Origin: Pseudomonadota bacterium
GTDB taxonomy: Bacteria > Pseudomonadota > Gammaproteobacteria > Steroidobacterales > Woeseiaceae
Assembly (NCBI GenBank): GCA_022360335.1
Contig: JAKSCZ010000206.1
Span: 1 to 5,648 of the forward strand
Reading direction: 5' to 3'
Length of the DNA stretch: 5,648 nt
A program made the position numbers and the translations under genes. The notes under the pieces were generated by a model that saw nothing but the letters and a program-made list of their open reading frames with translations, was not told the DNA's origin and ran no database searches. Each line of letters begins with the position of its first letter. The stretch's first letter is position 1. Below, in pieces: positions 1-5,025 of the stretch.

Positions 1-126
1 CTGCCGCTGACGATCAGCGCCGATGCGAACGCGAAACACCAGCAAGTGGTCACCGCGATGGACGTTGCGGGCCGGCTCGGCTTCACACGGATCAGCATCG
101 CGACGGTCAACGATCCGGTGGAATGA
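1..126 (+). CDS. exbD: ExbD/TolR-family biopolymer transport protein, C-terminal fragment
   Basis: Only the last 41 codons are in the window; the gene begins upstream. The reading frame from base 1 gives LPLTISADANAKHQQVVTAM followed by a segment with GFTRISIAT, ending at TGA 124-126. This is the usual C-terminus of ExbD/TolR: a conserved 'I.AD....Y/HQ.VV..MD.A...G...I..AT' strand-helix-strand of the periplasmic domain. In the family, ExbD works with ExbB in the inner membrane, using the proton motive force to energise TonB-dependent outer-membrane transport. The transmembrane helix with the proton-carrying Asp lies outside the window. msbA starts one base after the stop, so the two are very likely co-transcribed. 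exbB-exbD ahead of msbA/lpxK is a known gammaproteobacterial arrangement. TolR is the alternative, but the neighbourhood favours ExbD. Confidence 0.85.
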   Translation: MPLTISADANAKHQQVVTAMDVAGRLGFTRISIATVNDPVE

Positions 127-127
127 C

Positions 128-1891
128 GTGAGCCGGCGGATCGATCCCCAGGTCAAAATCGTCTATGCACGACTGTGGCGCTACGTCACGCCGCACAAGC
201 TGATCGGTTTCGTCGCCGTCGCCGGCATGGCCGCGACCGCGGTCGTCGAGGCGGGCCTGGTCGCGCTGCTCGCACCCTTGACCGACGAGGCGCTCGTCGG
301 CAAGGAACTCGAGACGGCACGCTGGATTCCCTATGCATTCATGGCGATCTTCATTGCACGCGGCCTGTCGGGTTTCGCGACCGAGGCGTCGCTCGGCTGG
401 ATCGGGCGCCAGGTCATCAGCGACCTGCGCCGCCAGGTATTCGGCAAGTACCTCACGCTGCCGACGCGTTTCTTCGACAGGCAGACGGCCGGGCCGCTGT
501 TGTCGCGCATGACGTACAACGTCGAAATGGTGGCCGAGTCCGTGACCAGCGTCGTCACGATCGCCGTGCGCGACGTGCTGACCGTGATCGCGGCTTTCGC
601 CGTGATGCTGTGGTACAGCCCGAAGCTGACCGTCTTCGTCGCGATTCTGTTCCCGATCGTGGCGTATCTCGTGCGGCTGCTCGGCATCGCGTTCCGCAGG
701 TACAGCAGCCGGATTCAGGATTCGGTCGGCGACGTCACGCAGGTAACCGAGGAAGTCGTCCGCGGCAACCGGGTGGTCAAGGCGTTCGGCGGCTACGACT
801 ACGAGCGCGAGCGGCTCGACGACGCCGATACGCGCAATCGCAGGCAGAACCTGAAGCTGATCCGGGTACGGTCGCTGGGCGGTGCGGTGACGCAGATCGT
901 ATTCGGCTTCGGTATCGCACTCGTGATCTACATGGCTGCGCGCGAGACCCTGAAGGACGCGTTGACCGCAGGACAATTCATCGCGTTCTTCTCAGCGATG
1001 TTGCTGATGCTGCAGCCCGTCAGGCGCATCACCAACGTCAACGCCACGCTGCAGCGCGGCGTCGCGGGCGCCGACAGCCTGTTTGCCATCCTCGACGAGG
1101 AGGACGAGAGGGACCGGGGCCGGGTAGCAATCGACCGCGTCCGCGGCGACGTCAGCTTTCGCGACGTGCGCTTCTCGTATCGCGGCGGCAACGGGTCGGT
1201 TCTCGACGGCGTGAGCATCGACGTCGGGGCGGGACAGACGCTCGCGATCGTCGGACGTTCGGGAAGCGGCAAGACGACGCTCGCCAGCCTGCTGCCCAGG
1301 TTCTACGAACTCGATGCGGGCGACATCCTGATCGACGGTACCTCGATCCGCGACTACAGCCTTGCGAGTCTGCGCAACAACATCGCGCTGGTGTCGCAGG
1401 ACGTCGTGCTGTTCAACGACACGATCGCCAACAACCTGGCGTACGGGCAGCTCAGGGGCCGTTCCATGGACGAGTTGCGGGACGCGGCGGACGCCGCACA
1501 TATCCTCGACTTCGTCGACGGTCTGCCGGACGGGTTCGACACGATGGTCGGCGACCGGGGCGTGTTGCTGTCGGGGGGGCAGCGTCAGCGCATCGCGATC
1601 GGACGCGCGCTGCTGAAAAACGCGCCGATCCTGATCCTCGACGAGGCGACGTCGTCGCTCGACACGCAGGCGGAACGACGCATCCAGTCGGCGTTGAGCG
1701 CGCTGATGAAAGACCGCACGACCCTGGTCATCGCGCATCGTCTGTCGACGGTCGAAAGAGCCGACGAGATCATCGTGCTCGACGCCGGCCGCATCGTCGA
1801 GTCCGGAACCCACGGCGAATTGCTCGGGCAGGACGGGGAGTACGCGGCGCTCCATCGCATGCAATTCAGTGACGAACCGCAGGACGAGTGA
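128..1891 (+). CDS. msbA: Lipid A export ATP-binding/permease protein MsbA
   Basis: Homodimeric ABC exporter of the inner membrane that flips newly made core-lipid A from the cytoplasmic to the periplasmic leaflet. The protein is 587 aa from the GTG at 128 (E. coli MsbA is 582). Residues about 20-320 are a six-helix type I exporter membrane domain, with hydrophobic runs near 24-44, 65-80, 135-180, 250-290. The nucleotide-binding domain follows: Walker A GRSGSGKTT at 376-384 (K382), Q-loop Q424, signature LSGGQ at 481-485, Walker B ending D505-E506, D-loop SSLD at 509-512 and switch H537. These numbers agree with E. coli MsbA (K382, S482, E506, H537), which supports the GTG start. It also sits one base after exbD, behind a GGTGGA ribosome binding site at 117-122. 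The frame is open back to 23, but that extension would overlap exbD. The stop overlaps the lpxK start (GTGA), which implies translational coupling. Confidence 0.95.
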   Translation: MSRRIDPQVKIVYARLWRYVTPHKLIGFVAVAGMAATAVVEAGLVALLAPLTDEALVGKELETARWIPYAFMAIFIARGLSGFATEASLGWIGRQVISDLRRQVFGKYLTLPTRFFDRQTAGPLLSRMTYNVEMVAESVTSVVTIAVRDVLTVIAAFAVMLWYSPKLTVFVAILFPIVAYLVRLLGIAFRRYSSRIQDSVGDVTQVTEEVVRGNRVVKAFGGYDYERERLDDADTRNRRQNLKLIRVRSLGGAVTQIVFGFGIALVIYMAARETLKDALTAGQFIAFFSAMLLMLQPVRRITNVNATLQRGVAGADSLFAILDEEDERDRGRVAIDRVRGDVSFRDVRFSYRGGNGSVLDGVSIDVGAGQTLAIVGRSGSGKTTLASLLPRFYELDAGDILIDGTSIRDYSLASLRNNIALVSQDVVLFNDTIANNLAYGQLRGRSMDELRDAADAAHILDFVDGLPDGFDTMVGDRGVLLSGGQRQRIAIGRALLKNAPILILDEATSSLDTQAERRIQSALSALMKDRTTLVIAHRLSTVERADEIIVLDAGRIVESGTHGELLGQDGEYAALHRMQFSDEPQDE

Positions 1892-2928
1892 TCAACGGGA
1901 CGATCTACAACTGGATGCAGCGGGTCTGGTACGCGAACGGGGCGTTCGGCTGGATATTGCTGCCGTTGACGGCCGTTTACTGGGTCGTGCTGAGCGCGAG
2001 GCGTTTCCTGTACGACTGCGGCGCTCTGCGCACGCATCGGGCCGGCGTGCCGGTGATCGTCGTCGGCAATATTACGGCAGGCGGCACCGGCAAGACGCCG
2101 ATCGTACTGTGGCTCGTCCACGAGCTGAGAAAACGCGGCTTCGCGCCGGGCGTCGCCAGTCGCGGCTACGGCGGCAGCCGGTCCGGTACCTCGATGCGCG
2201 TCGAAGCCGGCAGCGACCCGGCCGTCGTCGGGGACGAGCCGGTCCTGCTGGCCAGGCGCGGCCGCTGCCCGGTGGTCGTCGACCCCGACAGGCTTCGAGC
2301 GGCGGAAATGCTCGCCGAGGACGGGGTCGATGCGGTTGTCGCGGACGACGGCCTGCAGCATTACCGTCTCGACCGCGACTACGAGATCTGCGTGGTCGAT
2401 GGCGCTCGAGGCCTCGGAAACCGCCGCTTGCTGCCGGCCGGACCGCTGCGTGAGAACGCCCATCGGCTCGACGGCGTAGACCAGGTGCTCGTCAACGGCG
2501 CATTGCACGACAGGGAGTTCGAGCTGACCGTCGCCGAGCAGAATGCCGTCTCGTTCGAGCTCGTCGCAAACGAAGCCTGCCGGCTGAACGGCTCGCTGAC
2601 ACGGCCCATCGATCGTTTCGCCGACACGACCGTCCATGCCGTGGCGGCCATCGGCAATCCGGCGCGGTTCTTCGATCTGCTGCGCGGCCGGGGTATCCAG
2701 GTCATCGAGCACGCGTTTCCGGACCATGCGCCGCTCGGCCGCAGGGACCTCGATTTCGGCGACGGGTTCGACGTTTTCATGACGGAGAAAGACGCCGTCA
2801 AACGGCGGCGCGACATGAGCGACAAGTACTGGTACGTGCCCGTCGAGGTCCGCATGGAACCGCAGGATGCGGCGCCGATTCTCGAGCAGATCGAATCTCG
2901 CCTGCGCGCAGGGAAGGGCAATGACTGA
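1888..2928 (+). CDS. lpxK: Tetraacyldisaccharide 4'-kinase (lipid A 4'-kinase)
   Basis: Transfers the ATP gamma-phosphate to the 4' position of the tetraacyl-disaccharide 1-phosphate, making lipid IVA, on the cytoplasmic face of the inner membrane. 346 aa, normal for LpxK. Residues about 16-40 form the hydrophobic N-terminal membrane-associated helix. The P-loop is GNITAGGTGKTP at 60-71 (K69, T70), then SRGYGG at 91-96, a VVGDEP block near 112-117, the DDGLQH motif at 153-158, the GN..LLPAGPLRE block near 173-187, and an H-x-FPDH motif in the C-terminal half. The GTG start overlaps the msbA stop by four bases and has AGGA at 1881-1884. An ATG at 1915 (residue 10) aligns better with the usual M..IWY family N-terminus but has no clear ribosome binding site, so it remains an alternative. 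The last codons, GKGND-stop, contain the ribosome binding site and start codon of a former kdsB junction (see the repeat at 2908-2932). No Trm112 gene follows. Confidence 0.95.
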   Translation: MINGTIYNWMQRVWYANGAFGWILLPLTAVYWVVLSARRFLYDCGALRTHRAGVPVIVVGNITAGGTGKTPIVLWLVHELRKRGFAPGVASRGYGGSRSGTSMRVEAGSDPAVVGDEPVLLARRGRCPVVVDPDRLRAAEMLAEDGVDAVVADDGLQHYRLDRDYEICVVDGARGLGNRRLLPAGPLRENAHRLDGVDQVLVNGALHDREFELTVAEQNAVSFELVANEACRLNGSLTRPIDRFADTTVHAVAAIGNPARFFDLLRGRGIQVIEHAFPDHAPLGRRDLDFGDGFDVFMTEKDAVKRRRDMSDKYWYVPVEVRMEPQDAAPILEQIESRLRAGKGND

Positions 2929-2932
2929 CTTC
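2908..2932 (+). repeat. 25-bp direct repeat, left copy (native lpxK/kdsB junction)
   Basis: Identical over 25 bp to 3927-3951, running from GCAGGGAAGGGCA through ATGACTGACTTC; the bases on either side differ (C versus G before, C versus G after). It contains the last codons and stop of lpxK plus a GGGAAGG ribosome binding site and the first four codons of kdsB (M-T-D-F). After 2932 the reading frame leaves KdsB and ends at TGA 2975-2977 as an 18-codon orphan starting MTDFPGQ. The copy looks like the original lpxK-kdsB overlap, cut off after 12 bases of kdsB. Confidence 0.9.
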
Positions 2933-2954
2933 CCCGGTCAATTGCGTCTCTCAA

Positions 2955-2993
2955 TTCATGGCAAATCTGCGGTATGATTACAATGTAATCATA
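2955..2993 (+). promoter_or_regulatory. Toxin-antitoxin promoter with palindromic operator
   Basis: A perfect inverted repeat, arms TATGATTAC (2973-2981) and GTAATCATA (2985-2993) around AAT, lies 33 bp upstream of the antitoxin ATG. Two -10-like hexamers fall inside it: TATGAT at 2973-2978 and TACAAT at 2979-2984. TTCATG at 2955-2960 sits 18 bp before the second, a weak -35. Antitoxins of the ribbon-helix-helix class usually repress their own promoter by binding such palindromes, so this is the expected autoregulatory operator. Function is inferred from position and symmetry. Confidence 0.65.
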
Positions 2994-3026
2994 GTAAACC
3001 CAGGTGAACCAATAAGGCAGAGCAGC

Positions 3027-3266
3027 ATGACAACAGAAGCATTCAGTGTTCGGACTGAACGCAAAAAGGTCAGAAAGCTCGATAAGCTGGCCGCGCAACA
3101 GGACCGGTCGCGCAATTACCTGGTAAACCAGGCGATCGACCAGTATCTGGAACTGCTGGCCTGGCAAGACGAGCGCATCAAGGAAGGCATTAAAGCCGCG
3201 GATGCAGGCCGATTTGCATCAGATGCCGAAATGGACGCGATATTTAATAAGTACAAAGACGCCTGA
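3027..3266 (+). CDS. Ribbon-helix-helix (CopG/RelB-like) antitoxin
   Basis: 79-aa protein from ATG 3027. It has the RHH plan: a short basic beta strand (AFSVRT, residues 5-10) that would enter the DNA major groove, helix A (about 11-25, ERKKVRKLDKLAAQQ), a turn, and helix B with the typical DRSRNYLVNQAIDQYLE (26-42). The C-terminal part (about 46-79, with WQDERIKEGIKAADAGRF and an acidic DAEMDAIF stretch) is the usual toxin-wrapping segment. In this family it neutralises the partner toxin by direct binding and, with it, represses the shared promoter. The frame is open upstream to 2958, but that would put the operator palindrome inside the gene, and AAGG at 3014-3017 precedes the 3027 start. 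The toxin starts two bases after the stop. The exact antitoxin subfamily is uncertain. Confidence 0.85.
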   Translation: MTTEAFSVRTERKKVRKLDKLAAQQDRSRNYLVNQAIDQYLELLAWQDERIKEGIKAADAGRFASDAEMDAIFNKYKDA

Positions 3267-3268
3267 CC

Positions 3269-3556
3269 GTGCGCATTCGTTGGACGACGCCGGCTGCGGA
3301 AGCTCTGCTGGCAATTCAGGAATACATCGCGAGAGAAAATCCACGTGCGGCATTTGAGGTCGCGCAAAATATCCGCATCGCTGTGGATCAGCTGCGGGAC
3401 CATTCCAGGATGGGTCGGAACGGGCGGGTGCGAGGTACATATGAACTCGTCATTCACGGCATACCGTATATCGTCCCGTATCGCATCAGCGGGAAAGAGG
3501 TCCAGGTTCTGAGCGTGTATCACACGTCGAGAAAATGGCCCGAGTCGTTTGAGTAA
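3269..3556 (+). CDS. RelE/ParE-superfamily toxin (RelE/StbE-like)
   Basis: 95-aa toxin with a GTG start two bases after the antitoxin stop, the tight coupling expected of a type II pair. Visible family features: N-terminal beta strand and helices (IRWTTPAAEALLAIQEYIARENP, residues 3-25), the basic MGRNGRVRGTYELVI block (48-62), PYIVPYR (66-72) and the C-terminal VLSVYHTSRKWP (80-91), with conserved R72, H85, R88 and W90 in the positions of the substrate-facing residues. The best resemblance is to the RelE/StbE-type group, which acts as ribosome-dependent mRNA endonucleases; ParE members of the same fold instead poison DNA gyrase. Which activity this protein has cannot be decided by eye. The gene looks intact and full length. 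It lies between two lipopolysaccharide biosynthesis genes, an unusual place for a TA pair. Confidence 0.88.
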   Translation: MRIRWTTPAAEALLAIQEYIARENPRAAFEVAQNIRIAVDQLRDHSRMGRNGRVRGTYELVIHGIPYIVPYRISGKEVQVLSVYHTSRKWPESFE

Positions 3557-3581
3557 CAGGAGTAATTCGATCGGGAGCGAT

Positions 3582-3749
3582 GTGAGTGACGATGGCAACC
3601 AAGAGTCTGGACACCGTTCCGGGGCCATGAGCACGAAGAAGATATCCAATATCGTCCCGCTACAGCCACGTTTACAGGCGGCCAGGAAGGACTTTGTAGA
3701 GGGCTTTGACATCGAGTCTGTTGTCGAGCGAACCGAAGCTCGGGCATGA
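3582..3749 (+). CDS. Unrecognised small ORF in antitoxin position
   Basis: Not recognised. The frame, open from 3549, could start at GTG 3582 (55 aa, behind GGGAGCG at 3573-3579) or at ATG 3627 (40 aa). It ends at TGA 3747-3749, overlapping the ATG of the following ParE-like fragment as ATGA. The peptide is hydrophilic and includes KKISNIVPLQPRLQAARKDF and then an acidic FDIESVVERTEARA tail. By position it should be the antitoxin of the broken second toxin. I see no convincing RHH strand or helix B, so it may be a shortened or scrambled antitoxin. Confidence that it is translated is modest. Confidence 0.4.
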   Translation: MSDDGNQESGHRSGAMSTKKISNIVPLQPRLQAARKDFVEGFDIESVVERTEARA

Positions 3750-3823
3750 CGGCTCAGTTCCGGCTCACACCGAGAGCGGCTGCGGACCTCGACGGGATTG
3801 CGGACTACGCGATTGAAGAGCGT
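3746..3823 (+). pseudogene. Truncated ParE/RelE-like toxin, N-terminal fragment
   Basis: Twenty-five or so codons starting at ATG 3746, overlapping the preceding small ORF by ATGA. The peptide MTAQFRLTPRAAADLDGIAD followed by YAIEE is the characteristic N-terminus of ParE-type toxins ('RLTPRA..DLD.I.DY..EE'). The rest of the toxin, including its basic centre and C-terminal strand, is absent. At about 3818-3824 the frame passes without interruption into LMW-PTP sequence. A 25-residue piece cannot form the toxin fold, so this is a dead remnant of a second TA module in the same insert. It differs from the intact toxin at 3269 (MRIRWTTPAAEALLAIQEYI), so it is not a recent duplicate of it. Confidence 0.75.
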
Positions 3824-3943
3824 ATGAATAGAGAGTCATCCATAAGGGTACTTTTCGTCTGTATGGACAACATCTGCCGCTCGCCGACGGCCGAGGGCGT
3901 ATTCCGGCATCTCGTCACCGAAGCCGGCAGGGAAGGGCAATGA
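3824..3943 (+). pseudogene. Truncated LMW protein tyrosine phosphatase, N-terminal fragment
   Basis: Begins at its own ATG (3824, GAAGAG just upstream) and also continues the frame of the ParE remnant, giving a 65-aa chimeric ORF (3746-3943). The sequence RVLFVCMDNICRSPTAEGVF then RHLVTEAG is the start of an LMW-PTP with the CX5R catalytic loop (C13...R19). After residue 34 or so the gene runs into the 25-bp repeat and stops at TGA 3941-3943. Nearly three quarters of the enzyme is missing, including the general-acid Asp. The loop has Asp where the homologue at 5306 and most of the family have Gly (CMDN versus CMGN). The stop overlaps the kdsB ATG (ATGA), so the fragment could still act as a translational lead-in to kdsB. 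3868-3916 is identical to 5353-5401. Confidence 0.85.
3868..3916 (+). repeat. 49-bp perfect repeat, copy 1 (LMW-PTP P-loop region)
   Basis: Bases 3868-3916 are identical to 5353-5401, covering the end of the phosphate-binding loop and the following helix of the two LMW-PTP copies. On both sides the copies differ strongly. In the 21 bases before the match about one third differ, many at third codon positions, and the first base after it also differs. Confidence 0.9.
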
Positions 3944-3951
3944 CTGACTTC
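3927..3951 (+). repeat. 25-bp direct repeat, right copy (kdsB ribosome binding site and start)
   Basis: Second copy of 2908-2932. Its first 13 bases are a duplicate of the 3' end of lpxK, now fused to the LMW-PTP fragment; the remainder is the authentic kdsB start. It supplies GGGAAGG (3930-3936) as the kdsB ribosome binding site, so the rearrangement kept kdsB translatable. Confidence 0.9.
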
Positions 3952-4689
3952 GTGGTCGTCATCCCGTCGCGCTACGCATCGCTGCGCCTGCCCGGTAAAC
4001 CGCTGCGCGAGATCGGCGGCAAGCCGATGATCCGGCACGTGTACGAGCGAGGTTGCGAGAGCGCCGCGTCCGACGTCGTGATCGCGACGGACGACGAACG
4101 GATCGCGGACGCGGCCGAGGCGTTCGGGGCGAGGGTCTGTATGACGAGCGACCACCACCGTTCGGGGACGGAACGCATTGCCGAGGTCGCCGATTTGATG
4201 GACTGGTCCGACGAGCGGATCGTCGTCAATCTGCAGGGCGACGAACCCGCGATGCCGGCGTCGCTGATCGACCGGTGTGCGTCCTTGCTCGACGATGCGA
4301 CGGCGGATATCGCGACGCTGGCCTCGCCGTTCGAGTCGTGCGCGGATTTCAACGACCCGAACTGCGTCAAGGTCGTCCGCGACGCGCTCGGCCACGCCAT
4401 CTATTTCAGCCGGGCCGCGATTCCGTATGCGCGCGACCGCGGCGGCGACGAGCAGGCGGCCGGCGCCGCGCTGCACCATCACGGCATCTATGCCTACCGT
4501 TGCGGTGTACTGCGACGATTCGTCGCCGCCGAACCGTCCGAAATCGAACGCTGCGAACGGCTCGAACAACTGCGGGCGTTGTCGCTGGGCATGACGATAG
4601 CCGTCGGTGTGCCGGCCGAGAGGCCCGGCGCCGGGGTCGATACCGAGGACGACCTCGCGCGCGTCGCGGCGGCACTGACCGGCGCATGA
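3940..4689 (+). CDS. kdsB: 3-deoxy-manno-octulosonate cytidylyltransferase (CMP-Kdo synthetase)
   Basis: Cytoplasmic enzyme that joins Kdo to CMP using CTP, giving the activated sugar that WaaA/KdtA transfers to lipid IVA, the product of LpxK. 249 aa against 248 in E. coli. Motifs in order: IPSRYASLRLPGKPL at 8-22 (nucleotide binding), ATDD at 49-52, MTSDHHRSGTER at 68-79, NLQGDEP at 97-103 (D101 metal ligand), HHHGIYAYR at 179-187, LEQLRAL at 208-214 and GVDTEDDL at 232-239 (second metal-binding Asp region). The ATG at 3940 overlaps the stop of the upstream chimeric ORF (ATGA) and has GGGAAGG just upstream. Originally it most likely overlapped the end of lpxK instead. Transcription may now come by read-through from msbA-lpxK, from the TA promoter, or both. 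The gene appears fully intact. Confidence 0.96.
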   Translation: MTDFVVVIPSRYASLRLPGKPLREIGGKPMIRHVYERGCESAASDVVIATDDERIADAAEAFGARVCMTSDHHRSGTERIAEVADLMDWSDERIVVNLQGDEPAMPASLIDRCASLLDDATADIATLASPFESCADFNDPNCVKVVRDALGHAIYFSRAAIPYARDRGGDEQAAGAALHHHGIYAYRCGVLRRFVAAEPSEIERCERLEQLRALSLGMTIAVGVPAERPGAGVDTEDDLARVAAALTGA

Positions 4690-4816
4690 AAAAGGCGGCC
4701 GCTCATTCCGTCGGGCAGCGGAGATAAGGCATCCACCACACCAACCCGAGCGCAGCATTCGCGGCACTCACTCCGATCGATTCCTAAATCTGTCACATTG
4801 TCAGTAAGTTACAAGA

Positions 4817-4845
4817 TTGACACCTCACACCCGACAGACTAATCT
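4817..4845 (+). promoter_or_regulatory. Candidate sigma70-type promoter
   Basis: A perfect -35 hexamer TTGACA (4817-4822), a 17-bp spacer and TAATCT (4840-4845) as a weak -10, in the AT-rich part of the gap after kdsB. Transcription would begin near 4852 and run toward the small ORF at 5026 and the LMW-PTP gene at 5306. The -10 matches the consensus at only three of six positions, so this is a prediction. Confidence 0.45.
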
Positions 4846-4846
4846 G

Positions 4847-4869
4847 ACTCTCGCATAAATGGCGCGAGT
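4847..4869 (+). other. Hairpin at predicted transcript start
   Basis: Arms ACTCTCGC (4847-4854) and GCGCGAGT (4862-4869) pair with one T-C mismatch around a 7-base loop, immediately after the candidate -10. A second short hairpin, GGCCC (4870-4874) with GGGCC (4881-4885), follows directly. They could be an operator, a structured 5' end that stabilises the transcript, or chance. Confidence 0.35.
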
Positions 4870-4986
4870 GGCCCTATGTCGGGCCTCTCTTGAATACAAG
4901 ACCCTCGTTGCGCTGCAGACCGATCATCTGCGGCCGGAAATAAAAGAGGCGCTTTCCTCGTGTCAGCGTATGCATGGCCCGGCATC

Positions 4987-5003
4987 TCGACGGTGTCGAT
5001 TTT
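4987..5003 (+). terminator. Weak Rho-independent terminator-like hairpin
   Basis: Arms TCGAC (4987-4991) and GTCGA (4995-4999) around GGT, followed by TTTT (5000-5003). The stem is only five pairs and the T run is short, so termination would be partial at best. It lies about 150 bases after the candidate promoter start and just before the ribosome binding site of the small ORF at 5026. Confidence 0.25.
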
Positions 5004-5025
5004 GCATGGATAACGGGGAATGCTA

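Larger units (their letters stand above)
2933..3926 (+). other. Inserted low-GC toxin-antitoxin / truncated-gene segment between lpxK and kdsB
   Basis: About 1 kb separating lpxK from kdsB, bounded by the two copies of a 25-bp direct repeat. G+C is clearly lower than in the neighbours (30/60 at 3301-3360 against 48/60 at 2221-2280). In order it holds an operator-promoter, an intact RHH antitoxin and RelE/ParE toxin, an unrecognised small ORF, a truncated second ParE-like toxin and a truncated LMW-PTP. I find no transposase, integrase or terminal inverted repeats. It is therefore better described as an acquired or rearranged cassette than as a defined transposon. Confidence 0.75.
4690..5025. 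other. Intergenic region after kdsB, no recognised gene
   Basis: No convincing protein gene on either strand. The first 90 bases show no T-rich terminator after kdsB. Around 4780-4860 the DNA becomes AT-richer (25/60 G+C at 4801-4860), as expected of a promoter region. It contains the candidate promoter at 4817-4845 and three short hairpins between 4847 and 5003. A 55-codon ORF (4859-5026) lacks a ribosome binding site and resembles nothing known to me. Confidence 0.6.

Noticed and set aside
23..127. N-terminal extension of the msbA frame back to ATG 23
   Set aside because: It overlaps the exbD 3' end, is rich in Arg/Ser/Trp with no family similarity, and the GTG at 128 gives motif positions matching E. 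coli MsbA.
107..976. Long minus-strand ORFs opposite msbA (also 992-1864)
   Set aside because: Arg/Asp/His-rich translations typical of the antisense of high-GC genes; no motifs.
2958..3026. Upstream start for the antitoxin at ATG 2958
   Set aside because: It would place the operator palindrome and -10 boxes inside the coding region; the RHH strand normally lies near the N-terminus, as given by ATG 3027.
2933..3926. The insert as a classical insertion sequence or transposon
   Set aside because: No transposase, no terminal inverted repeats, and 25 bp is unusually long for a target-site duplication.
3805..4767. Long minus-strand ORF opposite kdsB
   Set aside because: Antisense shadow of a well-supported gene; no recognisable domain.
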